From Bacteroidaceae bacterium (GTDB lineage: Bacteria; Bacteroidota; Bacteroidia; Bacteroidales; Bacteroidaceae): a stretch of DNA of 64,000 bases. Both the position numbers and the translations under genes were made by a program. Below, piece after piece: positions 17,484 through 26,918 of the stretch. The stretch spans positions 1 through 64,000 of the forward strand of contig JAFXEF010000053.1 in NCBI GenBank assembly GCA_017520935.1, given 5' to 3'. Within the stretch, counting starts at the first letter, position 1; every line of letters starts with the position of its first letter. The notes beneath the pieces are model-generated. The model had not been told where the DNA came from and made no database searches. It saw nothing but the letters and a program-made list of their open reading frames with translations.

Positions 17484-18026
17484 ATGTTCCTCCCCGACAT
17501 TGCCCTCGTAAGTCAGGTCTTGCTCTTCGGAAACCGGCGAGCCTTCGACTCGCTGGTGCGGAAGTATCAGGGAGCGGTTCGCCGCATCCTGCTGAACCTG
17601 ACTGCAGGTGATGCCGCACTGAGCGATGACCTCGCACAGGAGACCTTCATCAAGGCCTACACGTCGCTGGAAAGTTTTAAAAACCGGGCAAATTTCGGAA
17701 CTTGGCTCTACAGAATTGCATATAACGTTTTTTATGACTATATTCGCAGTCGCAAAGAGACGTGTTCAATGGACGATGCCGACGGCGATATGGAAGCGTT
17801 GTGCCAGACCGGCCCCTCGGACAACTACATCGCTACCGACATCAATGAAGCGATGAAGTTGCTGAAGCCCAATGAGCGAACATGCGTCACGCTGCATCTG
17901 ATGGAGGATTTACCCATCGACAAGGTGAGCGAGATTACAGGGATGCCCGAAGGGACGGTAAAGTCGCACCTCGCACGAGGAAAAGAGAAATTGATCACCT
18001 ATCTTAAACGAAATGGATATGAATGA
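17484..18026 (+). CDS. ECF-type RNA polymerase sigma factor
   Basis: 180 residues, sigma-70 group 4. Region 2 covers about residues 20-90, with DDLAQETFIKAYTSLESF and FGTWLYRIAYNVFYDYIR. Region 4 covers about 125-175, with the helix-turn-helix IDKVSEITGMPEGTVKSHLARGKEKL. The gene starts 3 bp after the membrane-protein gene and overlaps the next gene by 14 bp, so the three are one unit. The ECF-like promoter in front suggests positive autoregulation. Confidence 0.93.
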   Translation: MFLPDIALVSQVLLFGNRRAFDSLVRKYQGAVRRILLNLTAGDAALSDDLAQETFIKAYTSLESFKNRANFGTWLYRIAYNVFYDYIRSRKETCSMDDADGDMEALCQTGPSDNYIATDINEAMKLLKPNERTCVTLHLMEDLPIDKVSEITGMPEGTVKSHLARGKEKLITYLKRNGYE

Positions 18027-18351
18027 CGACCAACTGATAAGGAAGTTCCTGCAAGAGAACCACAGCGTGCCTGAAGACAACGGATTCTGTGAGCGGGTGA
18101 TGAGCCATCTGCCCCAGAGGCCCGTCAATACCGCATGGATAACGTTGCTCGAGATTGCCGCATTGGCGGCAGGCTGTGCCATATTGCTCAGTCGGGTGGA
18201 CTTGACACAGGTGTTCTGCGACTTTACGGTACGCACCTTGCAGTTTGTTGCCTACCTGCGCTATATGGATATCAATATCAACCCGCTCTATATGGTAGCT
18301 GCGCTCACGCTGCTGACCGTATGGGGTGGCTACAAGATTAAAGAAGGATAA
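18013..18351 (+). CDS. Small membrane protein, candidate anti-sigma (DUF5056-like)
   Basis: About 110-112 residues; start at 18013 or 18019 (MNDDQ). A hydrophilic N-terminus of about 40 residues ([30 protein letters not shown]) is followed by two hydrophobic segments ([19 protein letters not shown] and [17 protein letters not shown]). The gene overlaps the ECF sigma gene, and a short cytoplasmic helix plus membrane anchor is the usual plan of anti-sigma factors. There is no zinc-binding ASD motif. The anti-sigma role is inferred from context. Confidence 0.65.
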   Translation: MDMNDDQLIRKFLQENHSVPEDNGFCERVMSHLPQRPVNTAWITLLEIAALAAGCAILLSRVDLTQVFCDFTVRTLQFVAYLRYMDININPLYMVAALTLLTVWGGYKIKEG

Positions 18352-18361
18352 GAACTGCAAT

Positions 18362-19156
18362 ATGAAACAATACTTAGACCTGCTCAACCGCATATTAGCG
18401 GAGGGTGTAGAGAAGGGCGACCGCACAGGCACAGGTACCATCAGCGTGTTTGGCCATCAGATGCGCTTCAACCTCGAGGAGGGATTCCCCTGCCTGACCA
18501 CAAAGAAACTTCACCTGAAGTCCATCATCCACGAGTTGTTATGGTTCCTTAATGGTGACACCAACGTAAAGTACCTACAGGACAATGGGGTGCGCATCTG
18601 GAACGAATGGGCCGATGAGAACGGTGACCTCGGGCACATATACGGTTACCAGTGGCGCTCGTGGCCCGATTACAAGGGTGGCCACATCGACCAGATAAAG
18701 GAGGTCATCGACACTATCAAGAACAACCCCAACAGCCGACGCATGATAGTATCGGCGTGGAACGTGGCCGACATTGACAATATGAACCTGCCGCCATGCC
18801 ACGCTTTCTTCCAGTTCTACGTGGCCGATGGCAAGCTGAGCCTGCAGCTCTACCAACGTAGCGCCGACACCTTCCTCGGTGTACCCTTCAACATTGCCTC
18901 GTATGCCCTGCTGCTCATGATGGTGGCACAGGTGACAGGACTGAAGGCAGGCGAGTTTATACACACCCTTGGCGACACGCATATCTACAGCAACCACATA
19001 GAGCAGGTGAAGCTACAGCTGTCACGCGAGCCGCGCCCACTGCCCAAGATGAAGATAAATCCCGAGGTGAAGGACATCTTCAGCTTCAAGTACGAGGATT
19101 TCGAACTTGTAGACTATGACCCACACCCACATATCAAAGGAGTAGTAGCCGTATAA
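18362..19156 (+). CDS. thyA: Thymidylate synthase
   Basis: 264 residues from [11 protein letters not shown], the same length as E. coli ThyA; an earlier in-frame start lies in the end of the upstream gene. It methylates dUMP to dTMP using methylene-tetrahydrofolate. The catalytic cysteine is Cys146 in [13 protein letters not shown]. Other signatures are [25 protein letters not shown] and GDTHIYSNH. It is followed by folA, which recycles the dihydrofolate it makes. Confidence 0.96.
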   Translation: MKQYLDLLNRILAEGVEKGDRTGTGTISVFGHQMRFNLEEGFPCLTTKKLHLKSIIHELLWFLNGDTNVKYLQDNGVRIWNEWADENGDLGHIYGYQWRSWPDYKGGHIDQIKEVIDTIKNNPNSRRMIVSAWNVADIDNMNLPPCHAFFQFYVADGKLSLQLYQRSADTFLGVPFNIASYALLLMMVAQVTGLKAGEFIHTLGDTHIYSNHIEQVKLQLSREPRPLPKMKINPEVKDIFSFKYEDFELVDYDPHPHIKGVVAV

Positions 19157-19172
19157 ACAAGGGGAACCACAC

Positions 19173-19196
19173 AAGCCCTCCATAGAGAGAGGGCTT
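19173..19196. other. Stem-loop between thyA and folA
   Basis: An 8-bp perfect stem AAGCCCTC/GAGGGCTT has an 8-nt loop. There is no T-run after it, so it is more likely an RNA stability or processing hairpin than a terminator. Confidence 0.45.
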
Positions 19197-19217
19197 CAAA
19201 ACAAAGGAAATACAACT

Positions 19218-19727
19218 ATGAACTGCCAACCTCTCGATAATCTGAACATCATCGTGGCTGTAGCCAAGAACGGAGCTATCGGCCGCAACAATCAGTTGCT
19301 ATATCATCTGCCAGATGACCTCAAGCACTTCAAGGAGCTGACTACGGGTCATACCATCATCATGGGTCGCAAGACTTTTGAGTCGCTCCCCAAGGGTGCC
19401 CTACCCAACCGACGCAACATCGTGCTGAGCCGTCAGGAGGGAGTGCACTACGAAAATGCCGAGTGTTACCGCAGCCTTGAAGAGGCACTGATGCAATGTG
19501 ACTACACCGAAGACGTATATATCATAGGTGGTGCCGACCTCTATAAACAGACCCTCGGCCTTGCCGCACGTATACATCTGACGCTCATTGATGACACACC
19601 GGAAGATGCCGATGCCTTCTTCCCCACCATCAATCCCTCTGAGTGGACGGAGACAAGCCGCGAGACACACCCTGCCGATGAGAAGCATGCACATGCCTAT
19701 ACCTTCATCGACTATGTAAGGAAATAG
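19218..19727 (+). CDS. folA: Dihydrofolate reductase
   Basis: 169 residues. It reduces dihydrofolate to tetrahydrofolate with NADPH, the partner step of ThyA. The motifs are IIVAVAKNGAIGRNNQLLYHLPDDLKHF (split here by its glycine loop), TIIMGRKTFESLP, NRRNIVLSR and VYIIGGADLY. The acidic substrate-binding residue is the Asp of LPDDLKHF. Length fits the family. The gene lies 61 bp after thyA and before a strong bidirectional terminator. Confidence 0.96.
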   Translation: MNCQPLDNLNIIVAVAKNGAIGRNNQLLYHLPDDLKHFKELTTGHTIIMGRKTFESLPKGALPNRRNIVLSRQEGVHYENAECYRSLEEALMQCDYTEDVYIIGGADLYKQTLGLAARIHLTLIDDTPEDADAFFPTINPSEWTETSRETHPADEKHAHAYTFIDYVRK

Positions 19728-19783
19728 ACCCGAATAATAAGAAAGGCAGCCTGATGCAACCTTTCTTATTTCCTGTCAATCAT

Positions 19784-19830
19784 AAAATAAATGATAGCGG
19801 ACCCACAAGGGATCCGCTATCATTTATTTT
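19784..19830. terminator. Bidirectional terminator between folA and the Lrp-type gene
   Basis: A nearly perfect stem of about 21 bp starts AAAATAAATGATAGCGG and returns as CCGCTATCATTTATTTT with a tiny loop. Both sides carry A/T-rich tails, so it can serve both converging genes. Confidence 0.85.
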
Positions 19831-19843
19831 ATATACACATTGG

Positions 19844-20314
19844 TTATTCCTCTGCATCAGGCACAGGCATCTGACGACGGAAGACTTCGTTGAACGAGAT
19901 AAGCGTCTCAGTACGAGCCAAGCCGAGCGGCAAGAGCTTGTCGTGGATTACACTCATCAGTGCAGCATTGTCCTTGACGTACATCTTTATGAACAAATCA
20001 TACTTGCCCGTAGTATAATGGCACTCTACGACTTCCGGTATCTGCTTCAGTGCCTCAACGATATGGTCAAATTCAGAAGGGTCCTTCAGAAACAATCCCA
20101 AATAGGCACAAGTCTCAAAACCTACCTTGGAGGGATTGATCTTGAATTCCGAGCCTTCCACGACACCTAAATTCGTCAGTTTCTGTATGCGTTGGTGAAT
20201 AGCTGCACCAGACACATTACATTCACGAGCGACCTCCAAGAATGGCATACGTGCATTGTTGGCTACCAACTTCAGAATCTGCAGATCCAATGCATCCAAT
20301 TGATGATATCCCAT
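19844..20314 (-). CDS. Lrp/AsnC-family transcriptional regulator
   Basis: 156 residues. An N-terminal helix-turn-helix (LDALDLQILKLVANNARMPF, then ECNVSGAAIHQRIQKL) is joined to a C-terminal RAM/AsnC effector domain with HYTTGKYDLFIKMYVKD. Such proteins form multimers and regulate amino-acid or related metabolism in answer to a small ligand. The ligand and targets are not visible. The gene has its own terminator and lies beyond the terminator of the ExbB/ExbD operon upstream. Confidence 0.9.
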   Translation of the reverse strand: MGYHQLDALDLQILKLVANNARMPFLEVARECNVSGAAIHQRIQKLTNLGVVEGSEFKINPSKVGFETCAYLGLFLKDPSEFDHIVEALKQIPEVVECHYTTGKYDLFIKMYVKDNAALMSVIHDKLLPLGLARTETLISFNEVFRRQMPVPDAEE

Positions 20315-20348
20315 AATATGTATGAATATATTATTTTGGTTTCACATT

Positions 20349-20375
20349 AAAAAAGCGGGTATACACCCGCTTTTT
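20349..20375 (-). terminator. Terminator of the second ExbB/ExbD operon
   Basis: AAAGCGGGT/ACCCGCTTT is a 9-bp stem with a 4-nt loop. A-runs and T-runs flank it on both sides. It lies 19 bp after the stop codon of the last exbD-like gene. Confidence 0.8.
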
Positions 20376-20393
20376 CTATAGAGTCCAAGTTGG

Positions 20394-20858
20394 TTATTGA
20401 CGCTTACCACCAGAGTAAACCACGTTCAAAGCCCAAGCCTCACGCAGTGCCATCTTCACATCGGTAACGACACCCATCTGGGTCTCCTTATCAATTTTCA
20501 TAGACACACGCATAAAGGGTTTATCACGCTCAGGCATAGACTCGCGCTCCTGGTAAACATATTCGCCAATAGCATCAACAGTTGCAAAGTCATCGTTGAG
20601 CTGAATTTGCGATGCTGTACCCATCTTGCTACGGAACTCCTTGGTAGGCTTACCTATATATACATAGGATACCAAAGACTTCTTCTCCAGCTTCTGGATT
20701 TCAGTACCCTTAGGTGTTTCAAACTCCACCTTCAGCGTTACCTCACGCATAGAGGTTACCATCATAAAGAAGAACAAGATACTAAAGATCAAGTCAGGGA
20801 GTGACGAGGTATTCAGTTCAGGAACTTCCTTGCTACCGCCTTTGTTAAATTTTCCCAT
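20394..20858 (-). CDS. ExbD/TolR-family protein (second copy in operon)
   Basis: 154 residues. The N-terminus ends with VPELNTSSLPDLIFSILFFFMMVTSM, an ExbD helix with the conserved Asp (PDLIF). A periplasmic domain with charged segments follows (KPTKEFRSKMGT, GVVTDVKMALREAW). It starts 2 bp after the other exbD-like gene. In this operon the two ExbD-like proteins probably form a heteromeric partner of the ExbB-like channel. No TonB is encoded in this operon. Confidence 0.87.
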   Translation of the reverse strand: MGKFNKGGSKEVPELNTSSLPDLIFSILFFFMMVTSMREVTLKVEFETPKGTEIQKLEKKSLVSYVYIGKPTKEFRSKMGTASQIQLNDDFATVDAIGEYVYQERESMPERDKPFMRVSMKIDKETQMGVVTDVKMALREAWALNVVYSGGKRQ

Positions 20859-20860
20859 GA

Positions 20861-21481
20861 TTAGTTTCCTCCATACTTTTTGGGTTCAGCCTCTGAAATC
20901 TTCATCGGGTAAACACCAGTTACAGCCAAACGCTCGTCTTCAGTCAAGTCACGGAAGTACTTGCCGAATTTCTCGCGTGCAAACTCATCGCGCAATTCAT
21001 TGTATGCAGCCATCAGCTCATTCTGAATCTGGAAGTACACCTCATACTTTGTGCTACGGTCGGTCTGCACAGAGATGATGTGGTTCTTTGTTACAGGATA
21101 AGCTCCGAGAAGAGGCAGAGGAGGATCCGCAGGGTGGAACTCCGGCATGTTAGCCTTGTTCTCAGGATTTGCGATGAATTCCTTAGCAATCTTGCGTAGG
21201 TCTCCAGGCTGTACGCCTGTCACTGTCACGCGTTTTGCCTCATCTCCATAGTAGTACAGGATTTCGTTGTTCATGTTTACCTGTACAACCAAGACATTCC
21301 TACCTTTCACCTTTACGTCTTCTTCCAACTGGTTAGGATCTGGTGGAGGCGGCAGACGGCGCACCAAACCGGTATCCGTATCCATTGATGTGGTAATCAA
21401 GAAGAAGATCAACAGGATGAATGAGATGTCGGCCAACGAACTTCCATTCAGTCCAGGAACTTTTCTTTTCTTTCTTGCCAT
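20861..21481 (-). CDS. ExbD/TolR-family protein, long form
   Basis: 206 residues, longer than standard ExbD (about 140). The N-terminal region VPGLNGSSLADISFILLIFFLITTSM carries the helix with the membrane Asp. A proline-rich linker (RRLPPPPDPNQ) and an enlarged periplasmic domain with a C-terminal extension (TEDERLAVTGVYPMK) follow. The extra length may add contacts with the short ExbD encoded next to it. It shares the operon with an ExbB-like channel and a small membrane protein. Confidence 0.87.
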   Translation of the reverse strand: MARKKRKVPGLNGSSLADISFILLIFFLITTSMDTDTGLVRRLPPPPDPNQLEEDVKVKGRNVLVVQVNMNNEILYYYGDEAKRVTVTGVQPGDLRKIAKEFIANPENKANMPEFHPADPPLPLLGAYPVTKNHIISVQTDRSTKYEVYFQIQNELMAAYNELRDEFAREKFGKYFRDLTEDERLAVTGVYPMKISEAEPKKYGGN

Positions 21482-21507
21482 AATTAAAATCTCCTATAAA
21501 TTATGAC

Positions 21508-21978
21508 TTACTTCTTGAAAATTCCTGTCAAGCTTGCTATCAATGCGATTGCAGTTACAACGAGCAATACATAAATTGTGTAAATGATAGCATCAGCTGC
21601 TTGCAACCAGAAAGCATCTTCATAAAGGCCTGTACCTGTCATGATAGGCGATTTGCTGCCAATAAACCATGCGATTACCAGAACAGGAATGAACAACCAC
21701 AAACCTACCTTAGCGGCAACCTTACCCCACGCAGGCATATTTGAATCAACCTTACCACCCTTTGCTGTTACAGCACCATAGATTGTACATACAGCACAGA
21801 TAGCAATCAATGCGTACATCCAATACATAAGCAGGTCTGTAAACTGCGGTGATTTATAGTAGCCACTGGGCAGTGACTCCATATTTCCGAATCCAACGCA
21901 GAAGAACAACACCAATACCACTACAGAGAGTGCTATCAGCACGTAATATGCGATGGATGCTATTTTACTCGCTTTCAT
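21508..21978 (-). CDS. Membrane protein of the ExbB/ExbD operon, unknown function
   Basis: 156 residues with four hydrophobic helices: about 9-30 (YYVLIALSVVVLVLFFCVGF), 50-70, 88-108 (KVGLWLFIPVLVIAWFIG) and 128-150. A short, mostly basic C-terminus follows. I do not recognise a named family. Its position between exbB-like and exbD-like genes suggests it is a subunit or assembly factor of this proton-driven complex. Bacteroidota genomes keep this gene order often, from what I recall. Confidence 0.7.
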   Translation of the reverse strand: MKASKIASIAYYVLIALSVVVLVLFFCVGFGNMESLPSGYYKSPQFTDLLMYWMYALIAICAVCTIYGAVTAKGGKVDSNMPAWGKVAAKVGLWLFIPVLVIAWFIGSKSPIMTGTGLYEDAFWLQAADAIIYTIYVLLVVTAIALIASLTGIFKK

Positions 21979-22002
21979 TGTTGTTTACAATTAACGTGTT
22001 TA

Positions 22003-22830
22003 TTACTTCTTCAAATTATACTTCATAATCAAATCCAAAAGTGTGATAGAAGAATCTTCCATATCGGTGGTAAGAGCCTCTATCTTGGAAAGGATGAAGT
22101 TGTAGAATACCTGAAGTACAAGAGCAACAATAATACCGAAGATAGTGGTAATCAAGGCCACCTTCATACCACCGGCAACAACGGTCGGGCTAATGTCACC
22201 AGCCTTTTGGATATCATCGAACGCCATAACCATACCAATCACTGTACCCAAGAATCCGAGTGAAGGAGCCATAGCAATGAAAAGAGTTACCCATGAACAG
22301 TTCTTCTCGAGAGCAGCAGACTGAACGCCACCGTAAGAAACGACTGAACGCTCAACTACATCGAGACCCTCATCAATGCGCAACAAACCTTGGTAGCAGA
22401 TAGAAGCTACAGGGCCGCGAGTGTCACGGCAGATATTCTTTGCGCCTTCAACATCACCCTTAGCCAAAGCAGCCTCAATAGCAGCCATGAGCTTCTTAGT
22501 GTTCACCTCAGCAAGGCTCAGATAGATGATACGCTCGATACAGAAAGCCAGACCGAGAACCAATGCAATAGCTACCAATGACATGAAGCTTGCATCACCC
22601 TCAATAAACTTTGTCTTAAGAGCCTTGTGCATACCTACAGTTTCCTCCTCAACGGGAGCAACCTCTGCGGGTTCTTCAACTGCGGCTACTGAATCAACTG
22701 CAGCCGAGTCAACTGCTGCTGTGTCAACTGTCTCTGTTTGTGGAGCTGCTGCATCTTGAGCAACCACTGTTTGTGTCAATCCTACTGAGAGGATACCGAA
22801 CATTGCAACTACTGCAAAAATCTTTTTCAT
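22003..22830 (-). CDS. MotA/TolQ/ExbB proton channel protein with N-terminal extension
   Basis: 275 residues. The N-terminus is signal-peptide-like (MKKIFAVVAMFGILSVGLTQTVVA) and is followed by an Ala/Val/Glu-rich stretch (about 25-70) before the first channel helix. Channel motifs are APSLGFLGTVIGMVMAF and ALITTIFGIIVALVLQVFYNF. Family members usually lack the acidic linker, but Bacteroidota versions often carry it. It heads an operon with two ExbD-like proteins and probably drives an envelope process other than TonB-dependent uptake. Confidence 0.88.
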   Translation of the reverse strand: MKKIFAVVAMFGILSVGLTQTVVAQDAAAPQTETVDTAAVDSAAVDSVAAVEEPAEVAPVEEETVGMHKALKTKFIEGDASFMSLVAIALVLGLAFCIERIIYLSLAEVNTKKLMAAIEAALAKGDVEGAKNICRDTRGPVASICYQGLLRIDEGLDVVERSVVSYGGVQSAALEKNCSWVTLFIAMAPSLGFLGTVIGMVMAFDDIQKAGDISPTVVAGGMKVALITTIFGIIVALVLQVFYNFILSKIEALTTDMEDSSITLLDLIMKYNLKK

Positions 22831-22885
22831 TGTGTGTTACTTTTAATTAATACTATTATAAATTATACTAAAATTCTCTTTTTTG

Positions 22886-22973
22886 CGGAAAGAAGGGGAT
22901 TCGAACCCCTGATACGCTTTTGACGTATACACGCTTTCCAGGCGTGCCTCTTCAACCACTCGAGCACCTTTCC
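22886..22973 (-). tRNA. tRNA-Ser (anticodon GGA)
   Basis: On the minus strand the 5' end GGAAAGG pairs with TCTTTCC before the discriminator G. The D-arm is GCTCGAGTGGTTGAAGAGGC. The anticodon arm CACGC-CT-GGA-AA-GCGTG gives anticodon GGA (codons UCC/UCU). A long variable arm (TATACG, loop, CGTATC) is typical of serine tRNAs. The T-arm GGGGTTCGAATCCCC is perfect. CCA is not fully encoded at the 3' end. Confidence 0.95.
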
Positions 22974-23209
22974 AATGGCATCTTTTATGATGCTATCTTG
23001 AAAAACGGGCGCAAATTACGAATAATCTCGCTATTCTGCACCATTTTCAGCTACAAAAGTATTGATTTTTTTTCTTGCAACCATAAAAAACATCATTATT
23101 CTTCAAAAAAAGTTACTTTTTATGCTTTTTAAAACTCGCACTCCCCTACTTACACCGCATTTATTGCAAAAAAATGAAGCTATCGTAGGAGAATTCAATT
23201 CAAAAACAT

Positions 23210-23217
23210 AACTTTGC
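23210..23217 (+). promoter_or_regulatory. Possible -7 box upstream of sppA
   Basis: TAACTTTG matches TAnnTTTG 39 bp before the sppA start. No clear TTG at -33. The rest of the 282-bp gap from 22974 is AT-rich and holds nothing else I can name. Confidence 0.4.
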
Positions 23218-23255
23218 CACGACATTAATCAATAACGTATATAAACATAGGTATT

Positions 23256-25031
23256 ATGAAAGATTTTCTGAAGTACACTTTAGCCTCTATCGTCGGACTG
23301 ATGGCATGCACCATTATCATTACGATTATAAGCATCGTTTCGATTGTAGGCATCGCCGCCTCATCGGACACTACGACTACCGTCAGTGAAAACAGTTTAT
23401 TCAAGTTGGAGCTCAAAGGCGAGGTGACCGAGCGCATGATAGACAACCCGTTTGCCTCATTGATGTCAGAAGAGCAGACCGCCCTCGGCCTCAACGATGT
23501 ATTGTCGAGCATACAGAAAGCCGCTGAAAACGAACACATAAAAGGTATATACCTGGAGGCAGGGGGCATCATGGCCAATCCTGCCAGCATTGAAGAGATT
23601 CGCAATGCGCTCGTGCGCTTCAAGCAGACAGGCAAGTTTGTCGTAGCATACGGCGACAACTACACGGAGTCTGACTACTACATCTGCAGTGTAGCCGACA
23701 AGATCATCCTTAATCCACAGGGTATGGTCGACTGGCATGGCTTGGCATCACAAACCATATACTTCAAAGACTTGCTTGCCCAGTTAGGTGTCGACATGGA
23801 AGTATTCAAGGTGGGCACCTACAAATCAGCCGTCGAGCCTTACACCTCAATGGAGATGAGCGACGAGAATCGCGAACAGATTACTGCCTACATCACTTCT
23901 ATCTGGGATAACATGGTGGATGGCGTGTCGCTCTCACGCGGCATCAGCGCCAAGCAGCTCAATGAGTACGCTGACCGCTACATCGCATTTGAGGGGGCAG
24001 AGGCCAGCCTCACGGCAGGTCTTGTCGACACCTTATTATATATGGACGGCACCAAATCATACCTGAAACAATTAATGGACACCGAGGAGGACGACCGCCT
24101 CGCGGTACTTACATTGGACGAGGTCAAGAACATCCAGAAGAATGTACCTCTCGACAAGAGCGGCAACATCATTGCCATGTACTATGCCGAAGGACAAATC
24201 GTAGATGCCCCCTCAACGGGCATGAGCACCGCCCCTGAGATTGTGGGCGAGAAGGTAAGCATGGATCTTCGCAAGTTGCGCGATGACGAGACTGTAAAAG
24301 CAGTCATTCTCCGCGTAAACTCGCCGGGAGGCAGTGCCTTTGCTTCTGAGCAAATCTGGAACGAGGTGGTGAAGCTAAAAGAAAAGAAGCCCGTCATCGT
24401 ATCTATGGGCGACTATGCAGCTTCGGGCGGTTACTACATCTCGTGCGCTGCCGACACCATCATAGCCCAGCCTAACACTATCACCGGTTCTATCGGCATC
24501 TTCGGCATGTTCCCCAACCCGCACAAGCTCATCAACGACAAGCTGAAGCTTAACATCGAGACCGTCAAGACCAATAAGTTGGCCGACTTTGGAAGTATGA
24601 GCCGTCCCTTCAATGCAGACGAGCGTGCCATCATGCAGCGCTATATCAATCAAGGCTATGCCACCTTCGTGAAGCGTTGTGCAGACGGGCGCAGCATGAG
24701 TACATCTGCCATCGAGGCTGTAGCTCAAGGCCGTGTATGGACCGGTGAGATGGCAATGGAGCTTGGCTTGGTCGACATATTGGGCGACATAGAGACCGCC
24801 AAGGAGATAGCTGCAGAGAAGGCTGGCATAGAGAGCTACACCCTCATCAGCTACCCCAAGGAGCAGGGTGCCTTTGACATGCTTCTGAACCAAGCCAAAG
24901 AGAGCTACATAGAGACCCGCATCGGCAAGGTTGCCGGACAATTCAAGGACGAGCTCAACCTCATCTATAACCTTGAGAACATGAACAAGCTGCAGGCTCG
25001 CCTGCCCTATACTATCCATCTGACAAATTGA
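23256..25031 (+). CDS. sppA: Signal peptide peptidase SppA, 67-kDa type
   Basis: 591 residues. An N-terminal membrane anchor (TIIITIISIVSIVGIA) is followed by two ClpP-fold repeats in the periplasm. SppA cleaves remnant signal peptides by a Ser-Lys dyad: Lys190 in VGTYKSAVEPYTS of the first half and Ser390 in GDYAASGGYYIS of the second half. These match the spacing of E. coli SppA (Lys209, Ser409). Next come lpxK, pnp and thiL, 4-10 bp apart or overlapping, so they look like one transcript. The link between these functions is probably only shared transcription. Confidence 0.94.
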   Translation: MKDFLKYTLASIVGLMACTIIITIISIVSIVGIAASSDTTTTVSENSLFKLELKGEVTERMIDNPFASLMSEEQTALGLNDVLSSIQKAAENEHIKGIYLEAGGIMANPASIEEIRNALVRFKQTGKFVVAYGDNYTESDYYICSVADKIILNPQGMVDWHGLASQTIYFKDLLAQLGVDMEVFKVGTYKSAVEPYTSMEMSDENREQITAYITSIWDNMVDGVSLSRGISAKQLNEYADRYIAFEGAEASLTAGLVDTLLYMDGTKSYLKQLMDTEEDDRLAVLTLDEVKNIQKNVPLDKSGNIIAMYYAEGQIVDAPSTGMSTAPEIVGEKVSMDLRKLRDDETVKAVILRVNSPGGSAFASEQIWNEVVKLKEKKPVIVSMGDYAASGGYYISCAADTIIAQPNTITGSIGIFGMFPNPHKLINDKLKLNIETVKTNKLADFGSMSRPFNADERAIMQRYINQGYATFVKRCADGRSMSTSAIEAVAQGRVWTGEMAMELGLVDILGDIETAKEIAAEKAGIESYTLISYPKEQGAFDMLLNQAKESYIETRIGKVAGQFKDELNLIYNLENMNKLQARLPYTIHLTN

Positions 25032-25035
25032 TATC

Positions 25036-26157
25036 ATGAGCGAAGGTCCCACCAAGAGACATTGGATATTAGCCCCTATAACACTACTCTATGGCTTTGT
25101 AGTAGGATTAAGGAACAAACTCTTCGATTGGAAGATACTCTCGTCCGAAGAGTTTGACATACCCATCATCTCCGTGGGAAACCTCACCGTAGGTGGCACA
25201 GGCAAGACCCCCCACACCGAATACCTCGTAGAGCTACTCCGGAGAAAGCACAAAGTAGCCCTCTTGAGCCGCGGTTACAAGCGAAAGACGTCGGGCTTCA
25301 GGCTCGCCACAGCCAGCTCCACGGCTCGGGAGATCGGCGACGAGCCCCACCAGATCAGGAAGAAGTTCCCCGATATCCACGTAGCCGTAGACGGCAACCG
25401 CCGCAGGGGCATACACCAATTGTGCAAGAACGACGTGTCCAAAGATGTTGAAGTCATCCTCCTCGACGATGCTTTCCAACACCGCTATGTGACTCCGGGC
25501 ATCAACATCGTACTGATTGACTACAACCGTCCCATCTACGAAGATGCCCTTATGCCTACCGGCATGTTGCGCGAACCCGCATCGAGCATCTACCGCGCCC
25601 ACATCGTCATTGTCACCAAGTGCCCCACCGACATCAAGCCCATCGACTTCCGCATTGCCACCAAGAATCTCGAGCTACGCCCCTACCAGCGGCTCTACTT
25701 CACCACATTCGCCTATGGCAACTTGAGCGCATACGCCGGCAACGCACCCAGCAAGCCCCTATCGGCCATAACAGCCGACACACACCTCCTGCTGGTCACC
25801 GGCATTGCCTCGGCAGCCCCATTGGTAGACAAGCTGCACGAGTACACTGAGCATATCACCCATCTGGAATATGGCGACCACCACAACTTCACCCACTCGG
25901 AGCTGCAGGACATCAGCAAGCGTTTCGACAGCATCAATGCTGCCAGCAAACTCATCATCACCACGGAAAAGGATGCCGCCCGCCTGACTCAGTACGACCT
26001 GCCCGGCAACGTCAAGGACAATCTTTACGTATTGCCCATCAAGGTAGAGTTCCTACAAGACCAAGAAGAATCATTCAATAAATTCATCACTGACTATGTT
26101 AGCAAGAATTCAAGAGACCTCATCGTTCATCAGAGAACGAATGCACACAAATCCTGA
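25036..26157 (+). CDS. lpxK: Tetraacyldisaccharide 4'-kinase
   Basis: 373 residues, somewhat longer than the typical 310-360. LpxK phosphorylates the lipid A disaccharide precursor at the inner membrane. The N-terminus has a membrane-associating segment ([20 protein letters not shown]) and P-loop [20 protein letters not shown] at residues about 45-64. [13 protein letters not shown] is the family's second motif. The ATG follows sppA after 4 bp. The last 62 bp overlap the start of the purine nucleoside phosphorylase gene in another frame. Confidence 0.93.
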   Translation: MSEGPTKRHWILAPITLLYGFVVGLRNKLFDWKILSSEEFDIPIISVGNLTVGGTGKTPHTEYLVELLRRKHKVALLSRGYKRKTSGFRLATASSTAREIGDEPHQIRKKFPDIHVAVDGNRRRGIHQLCKNDVSKDVEVILLDDAFQHRYVTPGINIVLIDYNRPIYEDALMPTGMLREPASSIYRAHIVIVTKCPTDIKPIDFRIATKNLELRPYQRLYFTTFAYGNLSAYAGNAPSKPLSAITADTHLLLVTGIASAAPLVDKLHEYTEHITHLEYGDHHNFTHSELQDISKRFDSINAASKLIITTEKDAARLTQYDLPGNVKDNLYVLPIKVEFLQDQEESFNKFITDYVSKNSRDLIVHQRTNAHKS

Positions 26158-26908
26158 GACCGCCATCATCCTGGGCACCGGACTTGGAAGCCTGGCAGAC
26201 GAGATAACCGAGAAGTACGAAATCAAGTACGAAGACATCCCCCACTTCCCCATCTCTACCGTTGAGGGACATAGCGGGAAACTCATCTTCGGCAAATTGG
26301 GCGACAAAGACATCATGGCCATGCAGGGCCGTTTCCACTACTACGAGGGCTACTCCATGAAGGAGGTGACCTTCCCCGTGCGCGTGATGCGCGAGCTGGG
26401 CATCAAGACCCTCTTCGTGTCCAATGCGGCCGGCGGCATGAACCCCGACTTCGAGATTGGCGACCTGATGATCATCACCGACCACATCAACCACTTCCCC
26501 GAGCATCCGCTGCGCGGGAAGAACATCGACTATGGCCCCCGCTTCCCGGACATGAGCGAGCCGTACAGCCGCCGTCTCATCGGTCAGGCCAAGGCCATTG
26601 CGGCCGAGAAAGGCATCCGCGTGGTCGAAGGCGTATACGTGGGAGTCAGCGGCCCCACCTTCGAGACCCCCGCCGAGTATAGGCTCTACCGCACCTTCGG
26701 CGGCGACGCCGTAGGCATGAGCACCGTGCCCGAGGTCATCGTGGCCAAGCATTGCGGCATCCGCGTATTCGGCATGTCGGTCATCACCGACCTCGGCGTA
26801 GAGGGCAAGATCGTGGAGGTCACCCACGAAGAGGTGCAGGCAGCAGCCGACAAGGCACAGCCCTTCATGACCGAAATCATGCGCGAGTTGATCAACAGAG
26901 CAGAATAA
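26096..26908 (+). CDS. Purine-nucleoside phosphorylase, trimeric type
   Basis: 270 residues, the size of class I (PNP/MTAP) enzymes. It splits purine nucleosides with phosphate into base and (deoxy)ribose 1-phosphate. The motifs are [66 protein letters not shown] and [11 protein letters not shown]. The start at 26096 lies inside lpxK, giving a 62-bp overlap; a later start would cut into the first helix. thiL follows after 10 bp. Confidence 0.94.
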   Translation: MLARIQETSSFIRERMHTNPETAIILGTGLGSLADEITEKYEIKYEDIPHFPISTVEGHSGKLIFGKLGDKDIMAMQGRFHYYEGYSMKEVTFPVRVMRELGIKTLFVSNAAGGMNPDFEIGDLMIITDHINHFPEHPLRGKNIDYGPRFPDMSEPYSRRLIGQAKAIAAEKGIRVVEGVYVGVSGPTFETPAEYRLYRTFGGDAVGMSTVPEVIVAKHCGIRVFGMSVITDLGVEGKIVEVTHEEVQAAADKAQPFMTEIMRELINRAE

Positions 26909-26918
26909 GAATACATAT

